Source: Ralstonia sp. 25mfcol4.1 (lineage in GTDB: Bacteria > Pseudomonadota > Gammaproteobacteria > Burkholderiales > Burkholderiaceae). Taken from it: a DNA stretch of 62,750 nt. Shown here piece by piece: positions 16,180-25,195 of this stretch. A program made the translations under genes and the position numbers. A model generated the notes under the pieces. It did not search any database. It saw only the letters and a list, made by a program, of their open reading frames with translations, and had not been told where the DNA came from. The stretch is taken from assembly GCF_900104095.1 (NCBI RefSeq), contig NZ_FNJO01000023.1:1-62750 (forward strand), in the 5' to 3' direction. Within the stretch, counting starts at the first letter, position 1. Every line of letters begins with the position of its first letter.

Positions 16180-17742
16180 ATGAGAATTCCGACCCGAGGG
16201 AAGAACCTTCCCTCTGCCGCCGTCCCGGACATGATCGAGCACACGGGCCATGGTGCCGCGGCCGCGCAGACGCGGCAGGCGCTGATCCAGCCCGTGATCC
16301 TGGCGGGCGGATCGGGGACGCGGCTGTGGCCGCTGTCGCGCGAACAGCATCCCAAGCAGTTGCTGAACCTGGTGGCAGACAACACGCTGCTGGAAGCCAC
16401 GTCGCGCCGGCTTGAGGGCCTTGCCGCGCTGTCCGGCCGCAGCATCGGCATCGAAGCCCCGCAGATCGTGGTGTGCGGCGAGGAGCATCGCTTCATGATC
16501 GACGCGATGATGAAACGTTGCGGCAAGCCCGTGCAGATCCTGGCCGAGCCATGCGGCCGGAACACCGCCCCCGCGCTGACGATGGCCGCGTTGCACGCGA
16601 TGGCCAATGCCGGCGAATCCGGCGATGCGGTGCTGGTGGCCACGCCGGCCGATCATGCCGTGATGGATCCGGAAGCATTCCGCGCGGCGCTGGCCGTTGC
16701 CGTGCGCCAGGCCGATCGCGGCGCCATTGTCACGCTGGGCGTGCGGCCCAGCGCGCCCGAGACCGGCTTTGGCTATATCCGGACCGGCAGCGTGTCGCAG
16801 GAAGGCGCGCTGCCGCTCGAACGCTTCGTGGAAAAGCCCCATCTGGAACTGGCGCAAGCCTACGTGGCATCGGGCGACTACTGGTGGAACAGCGGCGTCT
16901 ACGTCGTGCGCGCATCGGTCTGGTTGCGGGCGCTGGCCCAGCTGCAGCCCGACATGGCGCGCCAGTGCCGCGCCGCCTACGAGGCCGCCGAGCGTGCCGC
17001 CAAGGGCAACGCGCTGTGCCTGTGCAAGGAAGCCTTCGAGGCCTGCCCGTCCGACTCCATCGACTACGCGGTCATGGAAAAGATCGAGATGCTGTCCGAC
17101 GTGCCGGCGATGCTGGTGCCGATGGATCCCGGCTGGTCCGATGTCGGTTCCTGGGCGGCCATCTGGGACATCGCCCAAAAGGACGCCGCCGGCAACGTGG
17201 CGCGCGGCCGTGTGGTGTTCGATGGCGCGACGTCGTGCCTCGCGCATTCCGAAGGCCGGCTGATCGCCTGCGTCGGCGTGCAGGATGTGGTGGTGGTGGA
17301 AACGGCCGATGCGGTGCTGGTGGTCGACAAGGCCCATGTGCAGGACGTGAAGAACGTGGTGCAGCGCCTGCGGGCCGAGCACGGCAGCGAGGTGGTAAAC
17401 CACCGCAAGGTGCAGCGGCCCTGGGGCTGCTACGACTCGATCGACCACGGCGACCGCTTCCAGGTCAAGCGCATCGTGGTCGAACCGGGCGCCAGCCTGT
17501 CGCTGCAGATGCATTACCACCGCGCGGAACACTGGGTCGTGGTGCGCGGTACCGCGCGCGTGACGTGTGGCGAGACGGTCAGCATCCTTTCTGAAAACCA
17601 GTCCACGTATATCCCCATCGGCACGCTGCACCGACTGGAAAATCCGGGCAAGACGCCGCTGGAAATCATCGAGGTGCAGTCGGGTTCGTATCTGGGCGAG
17701 GACGATATCGTCAGGTTTGATGACAACTACGGGCGCAAGTAG
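16180..17742 (+). CDS. manC: Mannose-1-phosphate guanylyltransferase / mannose-6-phosphate isomerase
   Basis: A bifunctional enzyme of 520 residues that supplies GDP-mannose, substrate of Gmd. The nucleotidyltransferase signature LAGGSGTRLWPLSREQHPKQ is near residue 41, FVEKPHLELA follows in the middle, and the C-terminal cupin isomerase domain carries RPWGCYDSID and LQMHYHRAEHWVVV. Two ATGs lie in tandem (16177, 16180); the second is four bases from GGAGG and is preferred. It is probably the first gene of an operon with the Wzc-like gene and the tandem hydrolase. No phosphomannomutase gene is in the window. Confidence 0.96.
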   Translation: MRIPTRGKNLPSAAVPDMIEHTGHGAAAAQTRQALIQPVILAGGSGTRLWPLSREQHPKQLLNLVADNTLLEATSRRLEGLAALSGRSIGIEAPQIVVCGEEHRFMIDAMMKRCGKPVQILAEPCGRNTAPALTMAALHAMANAGESGDAVLVATPADHAVMDPEAFRAALAVAVRQADRGAIVTLGVRPSAPETGFGYIRTGSVSQEGALPLERFVEKPHLELAQAYVASGDYWWNSGVYVVRASVWLRALAQLQPDMARQCRAAYEAAERAAKGNALCLCKEAFEACPSDSIDYAVMEKIEMLSDVPAMLVPMDPGWSDVGSWAAIWDIAQKDAAGNVARGRVVFDGATSCLAHSEGRLIACVGVQDVVVVETADAVLVVDKAHVQDVKNVVQRLRAEHGSEVVNHRKVQRPWGCYDSIDHGDRFQVKRIVVEPGASLSLQMHYHRAEHWVVVRGTARVTCGETVSILSENQSTYIPIGTLHRLENPGKTPLEIIEVQSGSYLGEDDIVRFDDNYGRK

Positions 17743-17792
17743 TCAGGCGCGTCCGCACGGGTGAAGCAGCAATCGAAGGCAAGGGGGACGTC

Positions 17793-20186
17793 GTGAGCAA
17801 GATGTCATTTGCGGGTGGAGTGGGAACGGCCGACCCGGCCATGCCCGCGGTGGGTAACGGCAGTGCGCGCCGGGCGATGGTCGATCACGCGGGATGGATC
17901 CTGGGCGCTGGCCTGGTGGGCGCGGTCGTGGCATGGCTTTGTGCGGTGTCGCAGCCGCCGGTGTACAGCGCCAGCGCACTCGTCCAGGTCCTGCAGCCGC
18001 GTGAGTCCACCGGCGCGACGCGCAACCCGGTGCCGGGCATGTCCGCACCGGCGGTGCCGCTCGACGCCGGCATGCTGCGCAGCCGTACCGTGGTGGCGCC
18101 CGTGGTCGAGCGCCTGCACCTGGACATCACGGCCCAGCCGCTGCGTGCACCGCTGATCGGCGGCATTGTGGCGTACTTCGCCACGCCCGGCCGGGTGGTG
18201 ACGCCGTGGCCGGCAAGCCTTGGCTACGCGTGGAGCGGCGAGCAGATCACGGTCGACAAGCTCGCCGTGCCGGATCGCCTGCTCAACGTGCCGCTGACGC
18301 TCGAAGTGCTGCCCGACAACGGCTATCGCCTCTACGACCGCGACACCGAACTGCTGACCGGCACCGTGGGACAGGTGGCCGACGCCAATGGCGTGGCCGT
18401 GCGGGTTGCCCGGCTGGACGCGCGCCCCGGCACGCGTTTCGTGCTGACACGCCGCGACCTGGTGCAGACCATCGACGACGTGTCCAACGCGCTGCGCATC
18501 GACATGCAGCCCGGCGATGCCAGTACCGTCAGCATCTCGTGGCGTACCACCGATCGCACGGCTGCGGCGGCGCTGGTCAACGGCATTACCGAATCGTTCA
18601 TCGGCAACCAGGCGTCGCAGCGGCGCGACGATACGGCGATGACGCTGGCCTTTCTGACCAACGAGATCCCGCGCGTCAAGGCCGAGCTGGAACGCGCCGA
18701 GGCGGCGCTGACGCGCTATCGCTCGAAGGCCGGCACCATGGCGCCGACGCAGGACGCGCAGTCGTACCTGACGGGCAGCATCGACTACCAGCGGCAGATC
18801 GCGCAACTGAAGTTGGAACGCACCAAGACGCTGCAGCGCTTTACCGAGGAAGCCAACGAGGTCAAGACGATCGACAACCAGATCCAGCAGCTGACACGCG
18901 AACGCAAGGACATGGAGTCGCGCTACCAGAACCTGTCGTCGACCGAGCGTGAGTCGGTTGGGCTGACACGCGACGTCAAGGTGGCCGAGGACATGTACAT
19001 GACGCTGCGCCAGAAAGCAGAGCAGCTCTCGCTGGTGCAGCTTGACCGCAGTGGCCTGGTGCGCGTGCTCGACAGCGCCCTGGTGCCGATGCGCCCGGTG
19101 GGACTTGGTCCCTGGCCCGCCACCACGGCCGGTGCGCTGATGGGGCTGTGCCTGGCGATGGCCTGCGTGACGGTGCGTCAGCGCATCCGGCCCACGCTCG
19201 ATTCCGCCAACGAAGCCGAACTGCGCCTTGGTTTGCCGATGCTCGGCGATGTGGTTTTCAGTCAGGAACAGATGGAACTGGAGCGCCTCGTCGATGCGCG
19301 CGCCCATGCCGCCTATTCGCACTCGCAGGTTGCCGGGCTGCTGGCCCAGCAGCCAGGGCAGGCCCTGGTGTCCCAGGACGAACTCGCGGAGCGCCGCGAC
19401 GACGACGTGGACGGCGCCGAACGCCTGTTGCGGCTGGGGCTGCACGACCAGTTCCTGCTGGCCCGCAACGCGCCGCACTCGATGGCCGTGGAAGGTCTGC
19501 GCAGCGTGCGCGCGGCACTGCATTTCATGTTGCGCGACGCGCCGCAACGCGTGCTGGCCGTCACCAGCCCCACGGCCGGTGCGGGCAAGACGTTCGCGTC
19601 GGTCAACCTGGCCGTACTGTTTGCCGAAGCCGGCCAGCGCGTGCTGCTGATCGACGCCGACCTGCGGCGCGGCAAGGTGGCCAGCTGGTTCGACCTGCCC
19701 ACCGATGTGGGTCTGGCCGACCTGCTGGCCGGCCACGTGGCGCTGCCCGAAGCGGTGCAGCGCACGGTGGTCAACGGGCTGTCGGTGCTGCCGGCCGGCA
19801 TCCCGCCGGCCAATCCGTCCGAACTGCTGATGCATCCGGCCTTCGCCGAATGCGTGCGGGCCTGTGCGGAACGGTTCGACCTGGTGCTGATCGACACGCC
19901 GCCGGTGCTGGCCGTGGCCGATGCCGCCCTGGTCGCCAATATCGTGGGCACCACATTGATGGTGCTGCGCGCCGACTCGACGTTGCCTGACCAGGTGGAC
20001 GAGTCGCTCAAGCGGCTGGCGCGTGCGCACGCCAACCTGTCGGGTGGCATCCTGAACGGCGTCACGCCCAAGCGCAGCAACCAGGCGGAGCTGGGTACCA
20101 TGAATCCGTATCTCGGCATGCCGATCATCGCGCCGTCCGTCAAACAGATCGCGCACGTGCGCACGGTGCAGGGCAAGGCCGCATAG
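17793..20186 (+). CDS. Wzc-like polysaccharide co-polymerase / BY-kinase, without Tyr tail
   Basis: A 797-residue inner-membrane protein with GTG start behind AAGGGGG. It has a Wzz-type N-terminal domain with membrane helix near 32-52, a long periplasmic coiled-coil region (about 260-410), a second helix near 435-455, and a cytosolic ATPase: Walker A SPTAGAGKT (about 592-600), VLLIDADLRRGK, Walker B LVLIDTPPVLAVAD. The C-terminus (LGTMNPYLGMPIIAPSVKQ) has one Tyr and no Tyr cluster, unlike the second Wzc at 22460-24703. An extra segment of some 55 residues lies between helix two and the ATPase. It probably controls chain length. Confidence 0.92.
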   Translation: MSKMSFAGGVGTADPAMPAVGNGSARRAMVDHAGWILGAGLVGAVVAWLCAVSQPPVYSASALVQVLQPRESTGATRNPVPGMSAPAVPLDAGMLRSRTVVAPVVERLHLDITAQPLRAPLIGGIVAYFATPGRVVTPWPASLGYAWSGEQITVDKLAVPDRLLNVPLTLEVLPDNGYRLYDRDTELLTGTVGQVADANGVAVRVARLDARPGTRFVLTRRDLVQTIDDVSNALRIDMQPGDASTVSISWRTTDRTAAAALVNGITESFIGNQASQRRDDTAMTLAFLTNEIPRVKAELERAEAALTRYRSKAGTMAPTQDAQSYLTGSIDYQRQIAQLKLERTKTLQRFTEEANEVKTIDNQIQQLTRERKDMESRYQNLSSTERESVGLTRDVKVAEDMYMTLRQKAEQLSLVQLDRSGLVRVLDSALVPMRPVGLGPWPATTAGALMGLCLAMACVTVRQRIRPTLDSANEAELRLGLPMLGDVVFSQEQMELERLVDARAHAAYSHSQVAGLLAQQPGQALVSQDELAERRDDDVDGAERLLRLGLHDQFLLARNAPHSMAVEGLRSVRAALHFMLRDAPQRVLAVTSPTAGAGKTFASVNLAVLFAEAGQRVLLIDADLRRGKVASWFDLPTDVGLADLLAGHVALPEAVQRTVVNGLSVLPAGIPPANPSELLMHPAFAECVRACAERFDLVLIDTPPVLAVADAALVANIVGTTLMVLRADSTLPDQVDESLKRLARAHANLSGGILNGVTPKRSNQAELGTMNPYLGMPIIAPSVKQIAHVRTVQGKAA

Positions 20187-20263
20187 CGGGCCATGCCCGC
20201 ATCCGTCCCCGAGGCGACGCAAGCGCGGGGACGGCCCCCTTTCCATCGCATCGGGGAGGATGC

Positions 20264-22117
20264 ATGAAACGGGTCATGTTCGAAGGCTGCGCCGGCTGGC
20301 TGCACGAAGCCCCCGGCGATACCGGGGTGGTACTTTGCGCACCGCAAGGCCACGAAATGATGTGGTCTCACCGCGCCTGGCGTCACCTGGCCGATGACCT
20401 CGCCGCAGCCGGCATGCCTGCCCTGCGTTTCGACTATCCCTGCACCGGCGATTCATCGGGCCGCTGTCACGATCCCGACCAGATTCCCCGTGCCGTGTGC
20501 AGCATCATCGCCGCCGCCGACAAGCTGCGCGCCTGGACCGGCGTGCGCAACGTCGTGCTGTGCGGCCTGCGTCTGGGGGCCGGCCTGGCGGCGCTGGCGG
20601 CGGACGCGATGCGCTCGAATCCGAACAACGCCGTAGCCGGGCTGGTGATGCTGGCGCCTGTGGTCAATGGCCGCGCCTATCTGCGCGAACTCAGGGCGCT
20701 GCACCTGAACTGGCTCGACAGCACCGGCCCCATGGAGCGGCCGCCGGCCCCGGACGATGGCGCGCAGGATGTGCTGGCGTTCCGCATGCCGGCCGATGCC
20801 GTCAAGGAGATTGCCGCGCTGCGGCTGGACCGCATGCCGGCCAGCCCGGCCCCCAGGGTATGGATGCTCGATGCCTGGCCCGGCAGTACATCGGCCGTGG
20901 CGGCGCTGGCTCAGACCTGGCAAGGCGCCGGCGCCGAGGTGCAAATGGCGCCGTTTCCCGAATATCCGGCGTTGATGCAGTCGTCCGAATATGCCGCGGT
21001 GGCCGAGGCCGCCAACCGGCAGATCGTGGCATGGCTGGCACCATCGGTGCAGGCGCAGCAGGGCGCGCCTACGGCACTGCTGCCAGCGCATCCGCCGGCC
21101 ACCGTGGTCGACGGCGTGGTGGAAGAGGCCGTATGGCTCGACGGCGGCAGGCAGTTCGGCGTGTTGAGCACGCCGACCGAGCCGACCGCACCGCGTCTGG
21201 CCGTGATCTTTCCGAATACCGGCGGCAACCATCATGTCGGCGATGGCCGCATGTTCGTGACGCTGGCGCGGCAACTGGCGGCGCAGGGTGTTGCGGCGCT
21301 GCGCCTCGATGTGGCGGCGCTGGGAGACAGCCCGGGGGCCTGCCGCACCATGAGCATTCCGGCGATCTATTCGGAAGGGCCGCGCCGTGACGTCTCCGTC
21401 GCAGTGGACTGGGTCCGCGCGCAGGGGTTCGAGCGCGTGGTGCTGGCCGGCGTCTGTTCGGGCGCGTTCCTGTCGCTGCAGGCCGCGCTGGCCAATCCCG
21501 GCGTCGACGGCCTGTTGATGGCCAACATCGTCAAGTTCCGCTGGGGCCGCGCCGACGAGGCCGAGCTCAAGAACGGGGTGCGCACCTGGCGCGGCCTGCT
21601 GGACGCCGCGTGCAGGACCAACAACTGGCGCCGGCTGCTGCATGGCGAAAGACGTGCCTGGCCGATCGTGGTGGGCATGGCGCAGCAGGTGGGGCGCCGC
21701 CTGCGCGAGCGGGCCATGATCGGCATGGCGCGACTGCGCGAACACGGCACCGCGAATGGCAGGGCCGGCCACGGCGAATCGGTCACTGCCTTCGCCAACG
21801 CCGCGATGCAGGCGCTCAACCGTCGCGGCGTGCGCACGGAATTCCTGTTCGGTGCGAGCGACGTGGGGCTGGACGAGGCGAAATTCCGCTTCGGCCGCGA
21901 CCTGGAGGCGCTGGCCGGCCTGGACCAGATCACCGTGTCGCTGCGCGACGGCATCGACCACAGCCTGTTCCTGGCCTATGGCCGCGAGCAGTTCGGCGAC
22001 CGGCTGACCAAGCAGTTGCAACGGCATCTGGAGTCGATGGCCGATGCGGGGGGCCAGGGCGCCCGCAACCGCCTCGGCGGCCCCGGGCAGCCCCCCGAGG
22101 CGCGGGTGGCGGTGTAG
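20264..22117 (+). CDS. Tandem alpha/beta-hydrolase-fold protein with altered nucleophile sites
   Basis: A 617-residue protein made of two alpha/beta-hydrolase halves. The first (1-270) has APQGHEMMWSHRAWRHLADD and the nucleophile elbow GLRLG, with R103 where Ser is expected. The second (about 290-600) has VIFPNTGGNHHVGDGRMFV and elbow GVCSG, with C398 in place of Ser; FGASDVGLDE and GIDHSLF may supply acid and His. GLRLG elbows are known from exosortase-associated hydrolases. GGGAGG precedes the ATG. It follows the Wzc-like gene by 77 bases and may attach or remove acyl groups on the polymer. That role is inferred. Confidence 0.8.
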   Translation: MKRVMFEGCAGWLHEAPGDTGVVLCAPQGHEMMWSHRAWRHLADDLAAAGMPALRFDYPCTGDSSGRCHDPDQIPRAVCSIIAAADKLRAWTGVRNVVLCGLRLGAGLAALAADAMRSNPNNAVAGLVMLAPVVNGRAYLRELRALHLNWLDSTGPMERPPAPDDGAQDVLAFRMPADAVKEIAALRLDRMPASPAPRVWMLDAWPGSTSAVAALAQTWQGAGAEVQMAPFPEYPALMQSSEYAAVAEAANRQIVAWLAPSVQAQQGAPTALLPAHPPATVVDGVVEEAVWLDGGRQFGVLSTPTEPTAPRLAVIFPNTGGNHHVGDGRMFVTLARQLAAQGVAALRLDVAALGDSPGACRTMSIPAIYSEGPRRDVSVAVDWVRAQGFERVVLAGVCSGAFLSLQAALANPGVDGLLMANIVKFRWGRADEAELKNGVRTWRGLLDAACRTNNWRRLLHGERRAWPIVVGMAQQVGRRLRERAMIGMARLREHGTANGRAGHGESVTAFANAAMQALNRRGVRTEFLFGASDVGLDEAKFRFGRDLEALAGLDQITVSLRDGIDHSLFLAYGREQFGDRLTKQLQRHLESMADAGGQGARNRLGGPGQPPEARVAV

Positions 22118-22140
22118 CACCCGACATCCCTGCCCGCCAG

Positions 22141-22172
22141 CCGTCCAGCCGTCCAGCCGTCCAGCCGTCCAG
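22141..22172 (+). repeat. Tandem repeat, four copies of CCGTCCAG
   Basis: Four perfect 8-base units stand in the gap between two convergent operons, just before a second, longer microsatellite. Confidence 0.9.
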
Positions 22173-22213
22173 CCGAATGACGCGGCCGCAAGCCGCTATC
22201 CCACGAAGCCCCG

Positions 22214-22390
22214 GAAAGCCCGAAAGCCCGAAAGCCCGAAAGCCCGAAAGCCGAAACCCCGAAAGCCGAAACCCCGAAACCCCGAAAACCGAAAGCCGAA
22301 AACCGAAAGCCGAAAGCCGAAAGCCGAAAACCGGCAAACCGGGAAACCGGGAAACCGGGAAAGCCGGGAAACCGGGAAAGCCGGGAAAGT
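22214..22390 (+). repeat. Degenerate 7-8 base microsatellite (GAAAGCC/GAAACCCC type)
   Basis: About 175 bases consist of head-to-tail 7- or 8-base units. It starts with four perfect GAAAGCCC copies, then drifts through GAAAGCC, GAAACCCC and GAAAACC into a GGGAAACC/GGGAAAGCC form. An open frame across it would encode a Lys/Pro/Arg-rich peptide, but without a ribosome site. It lies between convergent genes and continues to the terminator at 22415. Together with 22141-22172 it fills most of the 342-base gap. Confidence 0.9.
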
Positions 22391-22414
22391 CCAGAAACCT
22401 CGCGGCCCAATGAA

Positions 22415-22437
22415 AAACCCGGCCAGCGGCCGGGTTT
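22415..22437 (-). terminator. Terminator of the wza-wzb-wzc operon
   Basis: AAACCCGGCC-AGC-GGCCGGGTTT forms a perfect 10-base stem with a 3-base loop. Read leftward it is followed by TTTTT, a classic intrinsic terminator 23 bases beyond the wzc stop. It may also end the convergent rightward operon. Confidence 0.9.
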
Positions 22438-22459
22438 GCGAAGACGGGTGCGTGTGCTG

Positions 22460-24703
22460 TCAGGCGCGCCTTGCCTGGTCCGCGCTGTACTGGTTGATGT
22501 AGCGGTACTTGCCAAACCGGTAGTGCGCGCGGTACCAGCGGCCATCCACCTGCAGGCCGTTGAACAGCACGCCCTTGATCTGGTTGCCTGCCTGATGGAT
22601 GATGCGCTGGGCGGCCTTGAGTTCGCCGGTCGTGCTGCGGTCTGCGCGGGCCACCATGAACACCGCCCCGGACTTGCCCGCCAGGATCGCGGCATCGGAT
22701 GCGGCCAGCACCGGCGGCGTATCGAGCAGCACCATGTCGTAGCGGCGCTTGAGCAGTTCCAGCAGGCTGTCCATCGCGGGGTTCTGCAGCAGGTCCGCTG
22801 CCAGCGGCGGTTCGGAGCCGGTGGCGATGAAGTCCACGCCGGGCACCACATCGCGCTGCAGCACCTGGTCCAGCGGGGCGCCGGTCAGGTACTCGGTCAG
22901 CCCCGGCGTGCGCTTGGTGCCGAAACGGTGATTCAGGCTGCCGCGCCGCAGGTCGGCATCGATCAGCACCACCCGGCGGCCCGCACTGGCTGCCACCGCG
23001 GCAAAGTTCGCGCAGATGAAAGACTTGCCCACGTCGGGGGCCGGGCCGGTAATCATCACCACGTTGCTGTCGGTATTGGCCAGCGCGAACTGTAGCGCGG
23101 TGCGGAAGCTTCGCAGGCTCTCGATGGCCGGATCGTCGGGTATCCGCTGGGCCAGCAGGTCGCCGCCAGACTTGCCGTCACTATGCAGGCGCGCCTGGTG
23201 CGTGCTGAACGGGATGGTGGCGTACACCGTCATGCCGGTGTGCTGCTCGATCTCGTCCGCGTCCGTCACGCCGCCGTCCAGCACGCGGCGCAGGATCACC
23301 GCAGCCAGCCCGGCCACGATACCCAGCACCAGCGAGCCCACGCCGATCAGCAGGCGGTTGGGGCGTACCGGCTTGAGCGGCACGTCGGCCGCGTCCACCA
23401 GGCGGGCGGTGCCCACCTTGCTGGCGCGCACCAGCTTCAGCTGCTGCACGTCGTTGAGCAGCGACTGGTACATCTCGGTGCTGACCTTCACGTCACGCAT
23501 CAGGCGCAGCACGTTCTGCTCCACGTCGGGCAGCTTCTGGATGCGGCCGGTCACGCCGTTGAGCTGGGCCTGCAGGTTGCCGATCTGGTTGTCCAGGATC
23601 TCGATGGTCGGGTGGTTGCCCGTGAAGCGCGCAATCAGCTCGGTGCGCTTCTGGCGCAGTTCCTGCAGCTTGGTCTGGATGGCCACCGACTGCGACAGGA
23701 TCAGCTTCGATTCCTCGCTCAGGTCGATCGTGCCGCGCTGGTTGCGCATGGCGTTGTAGCGCGTTTCGGCCGTTTCCACCTGCTGCTTCAACTCGGGCAG
23801 CTGGGTTTCCAGGAAGGCCAGCGACTTTTCCGCCTCGGCGGCCTTGCGGCGCACGTTCTGGTCGACGTACTCGGTGCCGATCTCGTTCAGGATTGCGGCC
23901 GTCATGGCCGGCGAACCGCCTTCCAGCGCCACGCCGATCACCCCGCTCTGCTTGCCCTTCTCGGTAATCTGCAGGCGGTCCTGCAGGTCCGCGATGGCCG
24001 CCGCGCGCGGCAGGTGGATCACGTTGAACTCCGCGCCCGGCCGCCCTTCAAGCTGGTCGATCTGGATCGTCACGCTGCCGCTGGCCGTGGCCACCGTCAG
24101 CGGCGCGCCCAGCACGCCCTCGCCCTTGGCATCGTCGCTGGCGAACGACAGACGGTACTTGTGGTCGCCCAGCGCCGTGACCAGTATCTTGCGGCCGTCC
24201 ATGGCCTGCGGAACTTCGAGCCGCGCCACCGTGATCGATTCGCTGCCCCATGCGAAGCCGCCCATGCCGAACAACCCCGGCTTCGACAGTTCGCGGTTGA
24301 ACCCGGCCACGGCCGATCCGATTCCGGGGAAATAGCGCGGCGACGCCACCAGGTTCAGCTGCAGCGAATCCACCGCCTTGCCCACCACCATGCGTGAGCG
24401 CAGCAGTTCGATTTCGGCGGCCGCAGCGGGTTTGACGTCGAACACCGGCGATACGGACGCCGCCATCTTGGTGGCGCCGCTCGCCGGATTCGGTTCCTCC
24501 ACCTGCACCAGGATGTCCGCGCGATACACGGGCTTGGCCACCATGGCGTAGATGAGTCCGATCACCACGCCGGTCAGCACGATGCTCAGGAACGTCCAGC
24601 GGTAGCGGACCAGGATGTCCAGGTAGGCGGTCAGGTCCACCGGATTGTCATGCGGATCCACCAGGTCTTGCTCGTAGTCCCGCATGTTCTTGACGTTGCT
24701 CAT
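22460..24703 (-). CDS. wzc: Polysaccharide co-polymerase / tyrosine autokinase
   Basis: A 747-residue inner-membrane BY-kinase. ATG 24703 (MSNVKNMRDYEQDL) follows GGGGAGG, and the frame overlaps the phosphatase stop by four bases. It has a Wzz domain with first helix near 32-52 (WTFLSIVLTGVVIGLIYAMV), coiled coils, a second helix near 430-450, and a kinase with Walker A GPAPDVGKS (about 550), VVLIDADLRRGS and MVLLDTPPVLAASD. The C-terminus holds a Tyr cluster (WYRAHYRFGKYRYINQY), the site of autophosphorylation. With Wza and the phosphatase it drives high-molecular-weight EPS assembly and export. Confidence 0.96.
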   Translation of the reverse strand: MSNVKNMRDYEQDLVDPHDNPVDLTAYLDILVRYRWTFLSIVLTGVVIGLIYAMVAKPVYRADILVQVEEPNPASGATKMAASVSPVFDVKPAAAAEIELLRSRMVVGKAVDSLQLNLVASPRYFPGIGSAVAGFNRELSKPGLFGMGGFAWGSESITVARLEVPQAMDGRKILVTALGDHKYRLSFASDDAKGEGVLGAPLTVATASGSVTIQIDQLEGRPGAEFNVIHLPRAAAIADLQDRLQITEKGKQSGVIGVALEGGSPAMTAAILNEIGTEYVDQNVRRKAAEAEKSLAFLETQLPELKQQVETAETRYNAMRNQRGTIDLSEESKLILSQSVAIQTKLQELRQKRTELIARFTGNHPTIEILDNQIGNLQAQLNGVTGRIQKLPDVEQNVLRLMRDVKVSTEMYQSLLNDVQQLKLVRASKVGTARLVDAADVPLKPVRPNRLLIGVGSLVLGIVAGLAAVILRRVLDGGVTDADEIEQHTGMTVYATIPFSTHQARLHSDGKSGGDLLAQRIPDDPAIESLRSFRTALQFALANTDSNVVMITGPAPDVGKSFICANFAAVAASAGRRVVLIDADLRRGSLNHRFGTKRTPGLTEYLTGAPLDQVLQRDVVPGVDFIATGSEPPLAADLLQNPAMDSLLELLKRRYDMVLLDTPPVLAASDAAILAGKSGAVFMVARADRSTTGELKAAQRIIHQAGNQIKGVLFNGLQVDGRWYRAHYRFGKYRYINQYSADQARRA

Positions 24704-25176
24704 GATGCCTCCCCGTAACCAATAGCCAACGTACTGCGCTGAATGTCTGCCTGAATCTGCGCCGACCAGGAGTCGACGCCTTGTCTGATAAGTCCCAGCA
24801 CGATCACGAACATCGTGTGCGATCCGCCGAACGGGTCGGGGATGTCGGTGTGTTCGTGCTCGCAAAGCCGGAAGATCCGGTGGCGGGCCTCCGGATATTG
24901 CTCGGCCAGTTCGTCGCCCTGTTCGTTGTCCATCACCAGTACCAGGTCTGCCTGCGTCATCAGGTCGGCATCCACGGCGCGCGCCCGGTGGCTGCCCAGG
25001 TCCATGCCTTCGGGTTTCAGCAGGCGGATCACGTGGGGATCTGCGCTGGCTCCCACCGGCGGCGCCAGCCCGGCGGAAATCACGCGGCAGTCAGGCAGCG
25101 CCCGCTGCAGCAGGACGGCAGCCATGGGACTGCGGCAGCGGTTGCCAAGACAGACGACAAGAATGGTGCGAACCAT
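24700..25176 (-). CDS. wzb: Low-molecular-weight protein-tyrosine phosphatase
   Basis: A 158-residue cytosolic phosphatase. The P-loop VCLGNRCRSP gives nucleophile C9 and R15 (C-x5-R-S), and the general acid is D114 in DIPDPFGGS. It dephosphorylates the Tyr tail of Wzc, whose gene starts within its stop codon (four-base overlap). It sits in the order wza-wzb-wzc found in group 1 capsule and colanic acid loci. Confidence 0.96.
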   Translation of the reverse strand: MVRTILVVCLGNRCRSPMAAVLLQRALPDCRVISAGLAPPVGASADPHVIRLLKPEGMDLGSHRARAVDADLMTQADLVLVMDNEQGDELAEQYPEARHRIFRLCEHEHTDIPDPFGGSHTMFVIVLGLIRQGVDSWSAQIQADIQRSTLAIGYGEAS

Positions 25177-25195
25177 GGAAACTCGCGTGTTGGGC

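Noticed and set aside
17793..20186. Possible frameshift or pseudogene state of the Wzc-like gene because of the missing Tyr tail
   Set aside because: The frame is intact with all ATPase motifs and a normal end; loss of the tail looks like a family variant rather than decay.
22141..22396. Possible CRISPR array
   Set aside because: Units are 7-8 bases in direct tandem without spacers and no cas genes are present.
22044..22502. Lys/Pro-rich frame over the microsatellite
   Set aside because: It simply translates the repeat, has no ribosome site and overlaps the terminator and the wzc end.
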